From assembly GCA_964017195.1 (NCBI GenBank), contig OZ024890.1:45943926-46007925 (forward strand): a stretch of 64,000 bases of DNA, in the 5' to 3' direction. This document shows, piece after piece, positions 1-9,622 of the stretch. Below the pieces are notes generated by a model. It saw nothing but the letters and a program-made list of their open reading frames with translations. It was not told the origin of the DNA and made no database searches. How positions within the stretch are numbered: position 1 is the first letter of the stretch; each line of letters opens with the position of its first letter. The position numbers and the translations under genes were made by a program. The DNA comes from Siderastrea radians (taxonomy: Eukaryota; Cnidaria; Anthozoa; Scleractinia; Rhizangiidae).

Positions 1-281
1 AAAAAAGGCAAAGAAGCAGTTTTTCGATCAAAATCCCGTTGGGTAGAAATGGGTGAAAAACCTACAAGATATTTCTTTAACCTTGAAAAAAGGAACTACG
101 AGGAAAAAGTTATTCTACAGCTTAAGACTAGAAGCGATGAAATAATCACAGATATAAAAGAAAAAACAAAGAAATAGAAATATATTACAGCGAGCTCCTT
201 CAATCGCAACTCGATACAACACTGGAAAGAGAGTCGAATAAATTATTTTCGGACTTTGTAAGTGGCTTAGATATTCCAAAA

Positions 282-900
282 GTGAGCGACGAGGAAAACG
301 CTTTGCTTGAAAAAGCACTCACAATTGAAGAATTAAAAACATCGCTTAAGTCTTTTCAAAATAATAAAACACCGGGCGACGATGGACTTGGGGAACATCT
401 ACTTAACTCCTATAATGAAGCCTTTGTGAATGGTCAATTGTCTGTATCACAAAGAAGGGGCGTGATAACATTGATCCCTAAAGAAGACTCCTGTTTGATC
501 GACCTGTCAAATTGGCGCCCGATAACCCTTCTCAACGTCGACTATAAAATCTTAACTAAAACAATTGCTAGACGAATAGAACCAGTTCTACCTAATATTC
601 TCCACTCCGATCAGTCCGGTTTTATCAAAGGAAGATACATTAGGCAAAATGTAAGACTATTATGTGATATTATGGAATACTCAGATACCGGGCATTCTTC
701 TATTTCTCGACTTTAAGAAAGCTTTCGATTCCATAGAATGGAGTTTTATAGATAAATCCTTAGAATTATTCAATTTTTGTCCGAGAATTAGGAACTGGAT
801 ATCTACTCTTTATTCAAACGTCGAAAGTGGAGTAATAAATGCAGGTTTCATGACCAATTACTTTAAAGTCTCGCGGGGGTTCGCCAAGGGTGTCCCTTAA
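282..900 (+). pseudogene. LINE reverse transcriptase, N-terminal half (pseudogene)
   Basis: Two overlapping frames hold recognisable reverse-transcriptase blocks. The first (282-716) shows NNKTPGDDGL, then LIPKEDS, NWRPITLLNVDYKILTK and SDQSGFIKGRYIRQN, which are the fingers and early palm motifs of LINE polymerases. A frameshift near 700 moves the reading to the second frame (664-900). This carries LFLDFKKAFDSIEW, including the first catalytic aspartate block, and then VSRGFAKGVP. Further reading in a third frame gives the CPLSPFLFVIAAELLA block near 893-945. The protein would copy the element's RNA at a nicked target. The second catalytic block (xADD) cannot be found, so no active enzyme is possible. 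Confidence 0.88.
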
Positions 901-912
901 GTCCCTTTCTTT

Positions 913-2025
913 TTGTCATTGCAGCCGAACTTCTTGCCACCAAAATTAGACAAAGCCCACTGTGTAGGGGCTGTGAAGGCTATGTGGATTGGCTCTAGCA
1001 AAGCAAATAAACAAAATATCTTTAATTTCGAATGTCCACGCGATCCGATTAAATTTTTGGGAACACATCTTTCAAATGACAACGTAAAAAACAGTCTCAA
1101 GATCCAGAAAATGGAGACCAAACTTAACATCTGGCTATCTCGGGAACTGACTCTTTATGGCAGAACATTACTTGCCAAGTCGCTAGGAATTCCTCAGCTG
1201 ATTTACTCGGCCTCAATGCTCTCTGTTCCGGAGTCAATCATTCAGCAAGTCCAAAGTAAACTTTTCGCGTTTTTATGGAAAAACAAAAAGGATAAGATCA
1301 AACGAGAGGTGCTCTATCTGCCACTGTCAAAAGGAGGCTTAAAGTTTCCATGCTTTGGTACAATGGTAAAAGCGTTACGATTAAGTTGGATCAGCAGATT
1401 CTTACTCAGGTCAGATGAATCATGAGCTGCTAGACTATTTCGCTGATCTGCGAAATAATTTCGAGGATATACGCCAAAAAACATTTATTCTGTGGAATAA
1501 TAAGGACATAACCATTGAAGAAAAAATCTATCTATTGGAAAGCTTGGTTTGATAAAGATATTCACTTTGTCCAAGATCTTCTAAACAAGAACTTCAGTTT
1601 CCTCTCGCTATCTGAACTCAACGACAAATACAAACTGAAAACCAATTTTTTGAGATATCAGCAAATCATCTCCGCAATACCAGTATGTATACGAAATGAG
1701 GCTTCGCAATCTCTCGTTACAAGACGACTTTCCGAACAGGATGATAATTTGTTTCAGCTTTCAAAAGACAAAGTGTTAATCCTTCCCAAAATGCGATGCA
1801 AGGACTACTACCAATTATTCCTTGAAAAAAAAGACAAGTTACCAACTGCAAAAAAAAACATGGTCAGAAAAAAATGAAGTGATTGCAGACAATTGGGAAA
1901 AAAGGAGAAATAATACATACAAAACAACTAAAGATAACAAGCTGAAACAATTCTCCTTCAAACTTTTGAAACGTATTCTCATCACCAAAAAAGAACTTAA
2001 AACGCTATGGAATTGTCAACAATAG
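913..2025 (+). pseudogene. LINE ORF2 C-terminal region (pseudogene)
   Basis: The frame from 913 contains IKFLGTHLSND, a coiled stretch KIQKMETKLNIWLSRELTLYGR, and FLWKNKKDKIKREVLYLPLSKGGLKFP, all characteristic of the post-palm region of L1/Tx1-type ORF2 proteins. A frame change and stop near 1425 is followed by the continuation in 1515-1877 and 1822-2025 (lysine-rich; YYQLFLEKK). At least three disruptions lie in about 1.1 kb, so this is a decayed copy. The open frame before about 975 is partly out of the true LINE frame. Confidence 0.8.
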
Positions 2026-2027
2026 TG

Positions 2028-2190
2028 AATGCAAAATAAATGTAAAGAAGATCCTCGCAGTTATTAACGCAACTTATGCAGTTGCGAAAAGAAAGCCTGA
2101 AAAAATCAGGCTTGCCGGGATTCGAACCCTGACCTCTGCGATATCGGTGCAGCGCTCTAACCAATTGAGCTATCAAGCCAACTGGGAGCT
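2028..2190 (-). mobile_element. tRNA-derived SINE inserted in the LINE
   Basis: Read on the minus strand, 2179 down to about 2107 folds as a tRNA-like cloverleaf. It begins GGCTTGATAGCTCAATTGG (A box), has a 7-base anticodon loop containing GAT, and has the B box GGGTTCGAATCCC, closed by CAAGCC pairing with GGCTTG. The anticodon stem has a mismatch and position 33 is C instead of T, so it is a tRNA-derived SINE head and not a working tRNA-Ile. The body (about 2035-2105) lacks tRNA structure. The sequence GAATGC at about 2028-2033 and again at 2191-2196 is a short target duplication. Removing the insert rejoins the LINE cysteine motif (ECVECH). I recall this SINE type from cnidarian genomes, but a database search would be needed. 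Confidence 0.75.
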
Positions 2191-2196
2191 GAATGC

Positions 2197-2532
2197 GTGG
2201 AGTGTCACGAACCAGACTCCCTTGAACACACCTTCATGGAATGCACATCCTCTGTTAAACTATATGAAGACATTTTAAATTGGTTTAATGCACAACACCA
2301 CACGAACATCAACCCCACTGTCGCTCAGATATTACTGAGCTTCCGTCAGTTATCACCTGTGTCAAATTCACTTCTTTTCAGAAAAATCTCATTGCTCCTA
2401 CAACATGTGAAGCAATATATTTATGCAAACAAATCATTGAATAAGAATTTAGACAGGGCAGAATGCATCTCAAAACTTGAAAGAATATGGAAAATCAACA
2501 AGAAAGCCTTCGCTCCAATATTATTTATATAA
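2197..2532 (+). pseudogene. LINE ORF2 3' terminal segment
   Basis: This segment is the end of the LINE protein after the SINE insertion. It begins in a cysteine-histidine cluster (ECVECHEPDSLEHTFMEC) typical of the last zinc-knuckle-like domain of LINE ORF2, followed by an amphipathic tail ending in a stop at 2530-2532. It has no start codon of its own: the open frame begins at GTG and is a continuation of the upstream frame. It should not be read as a separate gene. Confidence 0.82.
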
Positions 2533-2654
2533 TTATTTAGTTACATATCCTTATTGCTTTATCCTAATTAGTTATGGCACTTTGTAAAACTACTACTAAT
2601 ACTTTAACTCCACTGTATTTTATTGTGTATTTTTTGTTTGCAATATAGTCTATT

Positions 2655-2677
2655 AAAAAAACAACAACAACAACAAG
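2655..2677. repeat. A-rich / (CAA)n tail shared by two LINE ends
   Basis: Seven A's are followed by about five CAA units. The tract is the 3' tail of the plus-strand LINE. Read on the other strand, AATAAAGCTTGTTGTTG, it also forms the tail of the minus-strand LINE that begins immediately to the right. The two LINE copies therefore meet tail to tail. Confidence 0.7.
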
Positions 2678-3259
2678 CTTTATTTGCATGACTATAACAA
2701 AGTATAACAGTATTGCAAAAGCCACTTAAATTTAATTATTAATTACTTAATTAATTAAAATAACTAAAGAGATTACAACCATTTCTTATTTGTAACCATA
2801 CAGAGAGGTAGCCATTGTAACTAGTTCGTCTCTCTGTTCAAAGCATGATGAGATGAATGAAATTAATTGAATATTTATAAAATAATCAGTTAATAATATT
2901 TTAGAAAAGAACCTGTCTCTTATCGAAGAATAGCTCGGGCAATCTAGTAAAAAATGAGTTTCATCTTCAATTTTGTTGCAATTGCAGAGACTACATAACC
3001 TCTCATCACGAGGTATTTTGTCGTATCTACCTGTTTCAATCCGAAGTTTACGACTGCTAATTCTCAGTTTTACTAATGATTTTCTAGATGGGTTCTTTCT
3101 TGTTAGTTCTAGGTAGGCAGAAAGGCTATAATTCTTTTTAAAAGTGCAATAAAAACTAAGTTTTTGCGAATGTTGAAGGGTTTGGATCCAATAAGAGATA
3201 TATTTCTTTTTCATGAGATCTACATAGTGTGTGTTTTTACCTTCATTCAATTGTACGGA
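2678..3259 (-). mobile_element. 5'-truncated LINE, 3' terminal fragment
   Basis: The minus-strand frame 3250-2786 encodes 154 residues with KLRISSRKLRIETGRYDKIPRDERLCSLC and IEDETHFLLDCPSYSSIRDRF. This is the cysteine-containing C-terminal module found at the end of many cnidarian LINE proteins (general form: LR..H.L.IE.GRY..I....R.C..C....EDE.HFL..C). The fragment has no polymerase domain. It is cut on its 5' side exactly where the BEL/Pao 5' LTR begins. A polyadenylation-type AATAAA precedes the GTT tail on the minus strand. Confidence 0.82.
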
Positions 3260-3536
3260 TGATTTTGGATGTTTAATGTATGGTTTTTTTAATGATTAAT
3301 TTTCGGTATATTTACGCTCATTTTTCTGGTTGTTTTGGACAAGCTTGAAAAAACGTAAGTTTTGAATAACATTGAATTATGTCGGATTGATTGAATGTTC
3401 TCTAGGAGTTTCATCATAGGGCATTCAAAATTATTCACTTTGTGATTGTATTTCATAGCCTGGGATTTTGGTGCCATTAAAATCCTGAAAATTCCCAGCT
3501 GTCCTCGTTTGGTTTGATTTCCGTTGCCTCAACGAT
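3260..3536 (+). repeat. 5' LTR of BEL/Pao element
   Basis: The LTR starts TGATTTTGGATGTTTAATG and ends at GTTGCCTCAACGAT. It aligns along its whole length with 7659-7932, with scattered substitutions and small indels. It abuts a truncated LINE on its left. No clear primer-binding site complementary to a common tRNA was recognised just downstream. Confidence 0.9.
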
Positions 3537-4095
3537 CCATTATCTGAAGGTTTTGGTACTTATCGTCGCTGAGAAATCGGAATAGATGCAATGGGGAAGG
3601 ATGGTGATAAAGTAGAGAAAGCTAAGAATGTTGGCGGGGCCACCAAGAGCGCGTTAACGAGAACAATCAACTCGACGCGGACCTTGCTGGAGGCAAACTC
3701 CCACCGCCAGAAGTTTTGAAGGCTTTAGAAGAGGTTAAGAAGGCTCACGTCGATTTGGTCTATACGCACCAACTCTCACGCATTATGTGTGAGTCTCACG
3801 CCTGTGGATCAAAGACATCGATCTCACGCATCGAGGACAATTTCTCACGCCTGACTCACAATTCCGGAGTACTTGTTTATCAACCATCAACGTGAAAAAT
3901 TCAGTTCAATTTCCACCCAAAATAGTCTAGTGAACGGCGCTAAATGTCGCGTTTGAGTCCTAAATAACAAGCAAACGAGATCGCCCCGAGATTTCGAGCT
4001 TCGCTCCACGACATTCGGCAACCTTCGGAAATCATCGGAACATCTTCGGGGATCGTCGCAATGTGCGGAAGTCTTCGGGACATCTTCCGTAATGT
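3537..4095 (+). pseudogene. BEL/Pao leader and start of gag, interrupted
   Basis: A gag-like reading frame opens at ATG 3589 (MGKDGDKVEKAKNVGG, continuing to about residue 42) and then breaks. Between about 3770 and 4095 there is sequence that does not look like gag. The octamer TCTCACGC or a variant recurs about five times at 3774-3860. A CTTCGG-type motif then recurs at 4020-4090 (CCTTCGGAA, TCTTCGGGG, TCTTCGGGA). This looks like a short-motif repeat inserted into gag after integration. The block is non-coding today. Confidence 0.55.
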
Positions 4096-4900
4096 TTGGA
4101 AAACACCCACGTGATATCCTTCCTTGAAAGAAAGATGACTAGGGACGACCTTAAAGTCTTGGCTCGGCATATCAATCTCCAGAAGTTCGAAGCTTCTATG
4201 GCCAATCTCCTCAGCTGGATGGATGAAGAAATGTCAGCGCGCCTACGCTCCGGTGCAGCGATACGGAATGGTGGCTCTACGTCCCGTGCATCCGGTGTTA
4301 ACTTGGTGACGTCAGATGACCCAATTGGAGGTAGGAACAACAAGAAAACGTTTGATGACAACAAGCCCAAGCCTATTCAATGCTACGTCTGCAAAGAAAA
4401 CCACTACGTTGATCAGTGCTCAAGATTTCTCGCCATGGTACCACAGGAGCGTTGAAAATTCGTTAAAGAGCAACGAGCGTGTTTCTCTTGTTTTAAGCGA
4501 AGCAAGGGTCACGATTCATCTAACTGCTTGCACAGGGGTGAATGTAAAGAAAAACACCCAGACGGAACCATGTGCAGAAGGCCAGACCATAAGCTGCTTC
4601 ATTACGTTGCTGACAGGTCAAATCCACCAGTGCAAGTTTCCTTTGTTCAGGACAACAGCCAAACGATCCTTCCCGTAGTGTCCGGTTTCATCAAAGAGAG
4701 CAGTGGTGAGCTAGTCGAAACAAGTGTGTTCTATGACAGCGGAGCACAAGTCAGTGTGATACGTAGCGCGTGTGCAGAGAAGCTTGGTTTGGAGGAAAAC
4801 CTGTCAAAACTGTCATTACCAAAGTGGGCGGAGCCGAGGAGGAACTTGACACAAAGCTGTACAAGGTGCCAATGTGTAAAGGCGGTGGTCAATTTGTGCA
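4096..4900 (+). pseudogene. BEL/Pao gag C-terminus and aspartic protease (pseudogene)
   Basis: The frame 4096-4455 contains the Gag core end and a CCHC-type knuckle (CYVCKENHYVDQC at 4384-4422). After a frame change, a second knuckle follows (CFSCFKRSKGHDSSNC, about 4482-4530), then a third cysteine-histidine cluster (CKEKHPDGTMC...H). The retropepsin active-site motif FYDSGAQVSVI is encoded at about 4729-4761, with D-S-G in place. The knuckles would bind element RNA and the protease would mature the polyprotein. Frame breaks near 4455 and 4800 prevent a continuous product. Confidence 0.85.
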
Positions 4901-5565
4901 AATGATTAAAGCACTGGGCATACCCCAAATATCAGAAGAGACCTCCGCAATAGATGTCAGCAAGATTGCAAGATTCTTTGATTTACCTGCTGGCGAGCTT
5001 CACCGAAAGTCGGGGCCTGTTGACCTGTCAGCTGGAATCAACTACCCTCGTTTTCCTGTGGGAGAGACGAAAGTAAAAGATGGTCTCGTGGCGCGAAAAA
5101 GTCCTTTGGGGTGGGTCGTATTTGGAAGCAATTCAAGAGATGCTATGTGGGAGGTCAAAAGAGTTCTACTCGTCCGTCTTACCACGGCCGTCGACCTGAC
5201 CGATTTCTGGAAGACAGAATCTATGAGAGTGTCTGTGTCCCCGAGACGAGCGAACTGTACTGAAGCTGATAGAAGATTCATGTAAACTACAAGGAAACAG
5301 ATGGATAATGAAGTACCCATGGAAACAAGACCCGGCCAATTTACCCGAAAATTATTCACAAGTTCTTAAGAAGCTGGAGTCCGCCGAACGACGTCTTATG
5401 AAGAATCCCGATTACGCTGATGGATACAATCTACAGATAAGGAAATGGAGGAACTGAACTTTGCCAGGAAGCTGACCAAGAGAGAAATTGACGAGTGGAA
5501 AGGGCCAGTTCATTATGTTGCTCACCACGCTGTTGTTCGTCCAGAAAAGAAAACCACGCCTATCA
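4770..5565 (+). pseudogene. BEL/Pao protease-RT linker and start of RT (pseudogene)
   Basis: The frame 4770-5285 encodes the conserved BEL/Pao linker (INYPRFPVGETKVKDGLVA, then ARKSPLGWVVFGS). Continuing after a frame change near 5260, one reads KLIEDSCKL...WIMKYPWKQDP, the pre-RT region, and then EMEELNFARKLTKREIDEW...AHHAVVRPEKKTTPIRIV up to about 5565. At PIRIV, the entry to the palm, the sequence jumps within a few bases into RNase H. The fingers-palm-thumb core with its catalytic aspartates is absent. Confidence 0.8.
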
Positions 5566-5832
5566 GAATCGTGGAAGTTGCAAGACGGAACGTTTAGCGC
5601 TCGATTTATTGCCGCCAAATCAAGAATTGCACCCTTAAAGGAGCTGACAATTCCTCGTCTCGAACTCCAAGGAGCCGTGCTAGCAAGTCGTCTCGGCAAG
5701 ACCATTTTGGAAGAATCGCGTCTCAATTTTGAAGGAGTACGCTATTTGACAGACAGCCTGGTTGCCCTTGCCTGGATCCAGGGTCAAACACGCAGTTACA
5801 AGCCGTTCATTTCTTCTCTTGTTGAGGAATAA
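5488..5832 (+). pseudogene. BEL/Pao RNase H domain (pseudogene)
   Basis: This frame carries FSARFIAAKSRIAPLK, then LTIPRLELQGAVLASRLGK with the conserved glutamate of the RNase H fold, and RYLTDSLVALAWIQG with the conserved aspartate. This is the diagnostic RNase H block of BEL/Pao elements. The first 30 or so residues of the open frame are out of the true frame and come from the RT-RNase H deletion junction. The frame is cut by a stop at 5830; the downstream linker (CPTDANVVYDVTKGMSPDEL) continues in another frame. Confidence 0.85.
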
Positions 5833-6353
5833 CAAACCAATTCGAAGCCCTCTGACTGGTCTCATTGTCCGACTGATGCCAATGTTGTCTATGATGTCAC
5901 AAAGGGAATGTCACCTGATGAATTGGATGGAAGGTGGTTTGGATGTCCAAAATTTCTACGGACACCAGAGGAGTTTTGGCCAAAGGTACGAGGTACACCT
6001 GAAGCAAAGGAAGTCGACAGAGAAAGAAGAAAAGTATACATTTCCTGTCCCATTGCCGTGTCGCAACCCATTTTAAATTGTGACGACTTCTCAAGATGGA
6101 GGAGGCTGCTCCGTGTCACGGCGTATGTCTTCAGGTTCTGTCGCAACCTCCGTACCAAGTCAGGTCACCATACGCTAGACAACCAAGAAACAAGGATGGG
6201 CCCGCTTTCAGCCAAAGACGTCGAAGCTGCCGATTAATACTGGCTTAAGTTTGCACAGCTCGAAAGAAGGAAAGAGGAGATTTCAAAACGCTAAGCCCAT
6301 TTACCGATGAGAGAGGTATCATTAGAGTAGGGGGTCGAGCTGATCCTTGCCTA

Positions 6354-7243
6354 GTGTCATATGCTAACACGCGTCCAGTTCTCCTGCCTTACAAGCATTG
6401 GATATCCGTACTTGTCACCCGTGAAGCACATCAATCCGGTCATTCAGGTGTTGCTACCACTACTGAAAAGACGCGAAGGAAGTATTGGACCATTAAAGGC
6501 CACAACGTCGCCAAAGTTGTCAAACGTCACTGCACCTTTTGTCGAGAAATGGAAACAAGAGTTGAAACCCAGTTCAAGGCAAAGGTGCCGTCCTGCCGAC
6601 AGCAGTCGCATACGCCGCAATTTCTGTATACCTCGTGCGATTACTTCGGACCTATGAAAGTGAAGATTGCTCGGAACAAGACAACGAAGCACTATGGGGT
6701 GATATTTGCATGTCTTAACACAGCTGAACATTGCGAGCTGGCCACTGACGCTAGTACGATGGAGTTCCTTCAAGTGTTAAGGAGGTTCTTTTCATATCGT
6801 GGGTATCCAAAGATGCTTTTGTCAGGCATCGGTTCGCAAATTGTTGGTGCAGAACGCGAGTTGCGCTCCGTGATTGATGGTTGGGACAAAGATAAGCTGC
6901 GAGAGTATTGTGCAGAACGAGGCATGAAGTGGCAATTTACAACACCATTAGCCCCCACCAAAATGGTTGCTCAGAGTCCATGGTGACGTCAACGAAGTCA
7001 GCGTTAGAGAAAGCCATCGGAGAAGCCACGCTGACCTCATTCCAGTCATACACATGTCTTCTTGAAGTGGCCAATCTGCTAAATCAACGACCCATTGGAA
7101 GAATACCTGAAGACCCCGATGATGGCTCTTACCTATGCCCAAACGACGTTCTCTTGGGAAGAGCTACTAACACAGTGTTCCAAGGTGCCTTCCGTAACAC
7201 GTTAAACCCACGACACAGGTTTGAGTCCTGCCAACGAATATAG
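6354..7243 (+). pseudogene. BEL/Pao integrase (pseudogene)
   Basis: The frame 6354-6986 holds the HHCC zinc-binding module (H...GHSGVATTTEKTRRKYW...CTFC) and then the DDE core. The first catalytic aspartate is present in SCDYFGP. The segment expected to hold the second aspartate reads LLSGIGSQIVGAERE, where relatives have an SDNGSQ-type motif, so the second catalytic residue has mutated to glycine. A frameshift near 6950 moves the third catalytic block (HQNGCSESM, with the glutamate) into the frame 6908-7243. That frame continues with NQRPIGRIPEDPDDGSYLCP and DVLLGRATN, standard for BEL/Pao. Integration activity is lost. Confidence 0.88.
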
Positions 7244-7515
7244 ATTCATTCTGGAAGAAATGGTCAAGAGATGTGCCGGCTCATCTTCTTCCCAGAAAAA
7301 GGTCGAAGGCAAGCAAGCGCAACATGCAAGTCGGTGATGTTGTCGTTGTAGCAGACCCTAATGCTGTCAGGGGAAAGTGGCAGGCAGGGAGAGTCGTGGA
7401 AGATTTTCCGGGAGAGGACAACCTTGTCAGGAATGTTAAAGTGAAGACTGCAAAGAGCAGTACTAATGACCGATTACCAAAATCTGTGTTATTTACCCTG
7501 TTGAAGGACTTGAGG
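7240..7515 (+). pseudogene. BEL/Pao C-terminal DUF5641-like domain (pseudogene)
   Basis: This stretch reads FWKKWSRDVPAHLLPR, then VGDVVVVADPNAVRGKWQAGRV, VRNVKVKT and LLKDL. It is the DUF5641-type C-terminal segment that follows integrase in BEL/Pao polyproteins. A frame break at about 7240 separates it from integrase. The open frame after about 7515 runs through untranslated sequence into the 3' LTR and is not meaningful. Confidence 0.8.
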
Positions 7516-7658
7516 AGAATGTTGAATAGGAATTCCCCATTGCAGGGGGGAATGGTTCGGACAAGGCAAACAAGGACTGGGACGAGCCGATCAAAGTTCA
7601 TTTGCCTCGTGGCCGAAGGACAAAATAGGAGTATCATGTTTCGAACTGGACTCGACAA

Positions 7659-7932
7659 TGATTTTGGATGTTTAATGTATGGTTTTTTAACGTTTAATTT
7701 TCGGTATGTTTACGCTCATTTTTCTGGTTGTTGTGGACAAACTTGGACAAACGTAAGTTTTGAATAACATTGTATTGTGTCGATTGATTGAATGTGCTCT
7801 AGGAGTTTCATCATAGGCGATTCAAAATTATTACTTTGTGATTGTATTTCAAAGCTTCAGATTTTTGTGTCATTAAAATCCTGAAAATTCCAAGCTGTCC
7901 TCGTTTGGTTTGATTTCCGTTGCCTCAACGAT
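7659..7932 (+). repeat. 3' LTR of BEL/Pao element
   Basis: This repeat begins TGATTTTGGATGTTTAATG and ends GTTGCCTCAACGAT. It is collinear with the 5' LTR, with several single-base differences and short indels. It is followed at once by the CGAT-rich array. Confidence 0.9.
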
Positions 7933-7949
7933 GCAGTATTGTGTTGGCA

Positions 7950-8403
7950 ATATATCGGTGAACCGTCGGTCAAGTGGTGGTGTATCAGTCGTCAATCGGC
8001 ACCGCTTGATACCGATACTCGGTGGACACTATCGGTCGATACATCGGCCGATACTCGGTGGACATGTCGGTCGACACACATATCGGCTGATACTCGATCG
8101 ATTCGTCACCGACTCTCGGCCGATTCTCTTGGTTGCCCAGAAACCATAATTGATCCTTCTTCTTATAGCGGGTTTCCACCAACGGAGTGGTCGAGGATAA
8201 CCTCTCGTTCGACATATCGATGAACCTTTGGCGAAGTAAAGACCGACCATCGATCGATGGTCAACTGTCGGCCACATATCGGCTGATACTCGACGAAACT
8301 CGGCCGCCACTCGGCCAAGACCTGGCGATGTATCGACCGATTTGGCGACCGACAGTCGACCAAGGTGACGACCGCTACATATACGTCGGTGGACACCCCC
8401 TAT
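7950..8403. repeat. Degenerate CGAT/TCGG-rich repeat array
   Basis: The stretch is built from reshuffled short motifs. CGATACTCGGTGGACA occurs at about 8009 and 8051. Variants include CGGCTGATACTCGA (8083, 8278), GGTCGATAC, GACCGACCATCGATCGATGG and GTCGGTGGACACCCC (about 8384). CGAT, TCGG and their complements occur every few bases, so many short palindromes are possible. It is much richer in CpG than its flanks. Open frames across it on both strands are by-products of the low-complexity motif. It may be a decayed satellite or the end of an unknown transposon. Confidence 0.6.
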
Positions 8404-9622
8404 GATTGTTATTGAAGAGATACATGGAAAAGGGTTGTTTTGAGAAAACAGGCAACACGAATGGAATAATTTGATACATCTAAACTCAACTGTATCCCCA
8501 TCAACAGTTGCGCTTGCTTGAAAATCTACTTCGGGTGAATCACAAAAGTGGGGGCAATTTTGGCCGCACTTCCGCGTTGACGAGAAGCGGGAAGATAGAG
8601 AAGTTTGTGTTTGTGCCGTTGAATTGCTGTCAGTAGTAATGGAGNNNNNNNNNNNNNNNNNNNNNNNCTCCATTACTACTGCTGTCGAGTATTCGTAGCA
8701 AGCGTCCAGCAGAGAAAATGCTTTTATAACCTCTAAGGCAAAAATACTGGACCAAGCTGACAAAAACACACGAGAATCTACAAAAACGGCTCTGGGAATG
8801 TTGACAGCTTCTTGTGACAAACGAGAGTCGCTCACTGTCGAACAAAATAATCGAATGAGCTGTTAATGTCATGGTTGTTTTCTTCGTCCTTCTGTTGTCA
8901 ACATAAATGAAAGAAAGAGTTCTCTTTAGTTTTTCTTTGAGACTCTCGGGACAAAACTGTTTAGCACTGTTAAGTGTATATCATTAAACCCGGAGATTAG
9001 AGAAGACATTTTTTTATTCGGCTTTCAGAGTGGTAATCCAGATATACCACAGAGGAATAACAGAATAACGTTAATGGAGTTTGGAGTGCTAAAGGCGTAC
9101 GTAATATCAAGAAGTCTACACATAAAGAAGGTCACCTCAGAGTGCTCTACGCAAGTAGCCTTACTGTCATTATGAAAAATAATGAATGGGTCATTAGAGA
9201 TGCGTTTAGCTGGCCTTCAATGTCTGGGATAACAATGTGGTTTTTCAGAGCAATTTCATATTCCTTAAATTTATCAATTCGTATCGATAGGACTATATAC
9301 GCAGAATCGAACGAAATCTATGCTCCATTATCTCTTGCCGGTTGTTTCGTAGCAAGATCCTACAGTTATTTACATCGGTTATCCAGACAAAATTATCTCG
9401 GTTATTCCTCTTGAAAGTGTAGACCGGATAATACTGAGGTTCAATGAAGAAGAAGATGATGCTTTCAATTATCAGCGCAACAAGAGATATATCCCATAAA
9501 GTTATTCTCGAAAAATGCTTTCATTATTGCCAACAAAATTGCAAACAAAATGCTATCCTTTCCAGTATTCGCCATGACAGAACCCGACTGATAAACAAGT
9601 TTACAGATTCGCAATAACATAT
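8404..9622. other. Unassigned sequence with a 23-base gap
   Basis: No gene or element was recognised. A run of 23 N's at 8645-8667 is an assembly gap. The bases on each side, CAGTAGTAATGGAG and CTCCATTACTACTG, are exact reverse complements, so the gap sits at the tip of a hairpin. A long minus-strand frame spanning the gap is not trusted because it depends on the N's. Confidence 0.6.

Larger units (their letters stand above)
1..2677 (+). mobile_element. L1/Tx1-like non-LTR retrotransposon (LINE), 3' part, dead
   Basis: The element continues from beyond the window edge. Reading in frame 1 from base 1, the motif EKPTRYFFNLEKRN, typical of the region just before the reverse transcriptase of L1-type LINEs, ends at a stop near 175. 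The reverse transcriptase follows in pieces (282-716, 664-900), then the C-terminal region (913-1425, 1515-1877, 1822-2025, 2197-2532). Frameshifts and stops separate the pieces. The palm segment with the FADD/YADD catalytic motif is missing: the GCPLSPFLF-type motif near 893-915 runs almost directly into the post-palm region near 960. A tRNA-derived SINE sits inside the C-terminal zinc-knuckle region. The element ends in A-rich and (CAA)n sequence. The clade assignment rests on motif style and is tentative; that it is a dead LINE is secure. Confidence 0.9.
3260..7932 (+). mobile_element. BEL/Pao LTR retrotransposon, degenerate
   Basis: Two direct repeats of about 275 bp (3260-3536 and 7659-7932) bracket a decayed gag-pol. 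Order of domains on the plus strand: Gag with zinc knuckles, aspartic protease (FYDSGAQVSVI), a BEL-specific linker (ARKSPLGWVVFGS), a remnant of the reverse-transcriptase start, RNase H with the BEL/Pao signature IPRLELQGAVLASRL, integrase with an HHCC zinc-binding module, and a DUF5641-like C-terminus. The polymerase core is deleted. At least five frame changes are present, and foreign motif arrays sit in gag. Target-site duplications could not be confirmed. LTR divergence, roughly one base in ten by eye, indicates an old insertion. Confidence 0.92.

Noticed and set aside
2101..2179. Functional tRNA-Ile gene on the minus strand
   Set aside because: The cloverleaf has a mismatched anticodon stem and C at position 33, has a SINE body attached and a target duplication around it.
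8029..8835. 268-residue minus-strand open frame across the N gap
   Set aside because: It depends on unknown bases in the gap and runs through the CGAT-rich repeat; codon content and lack of any recognisable domain indicate chance.
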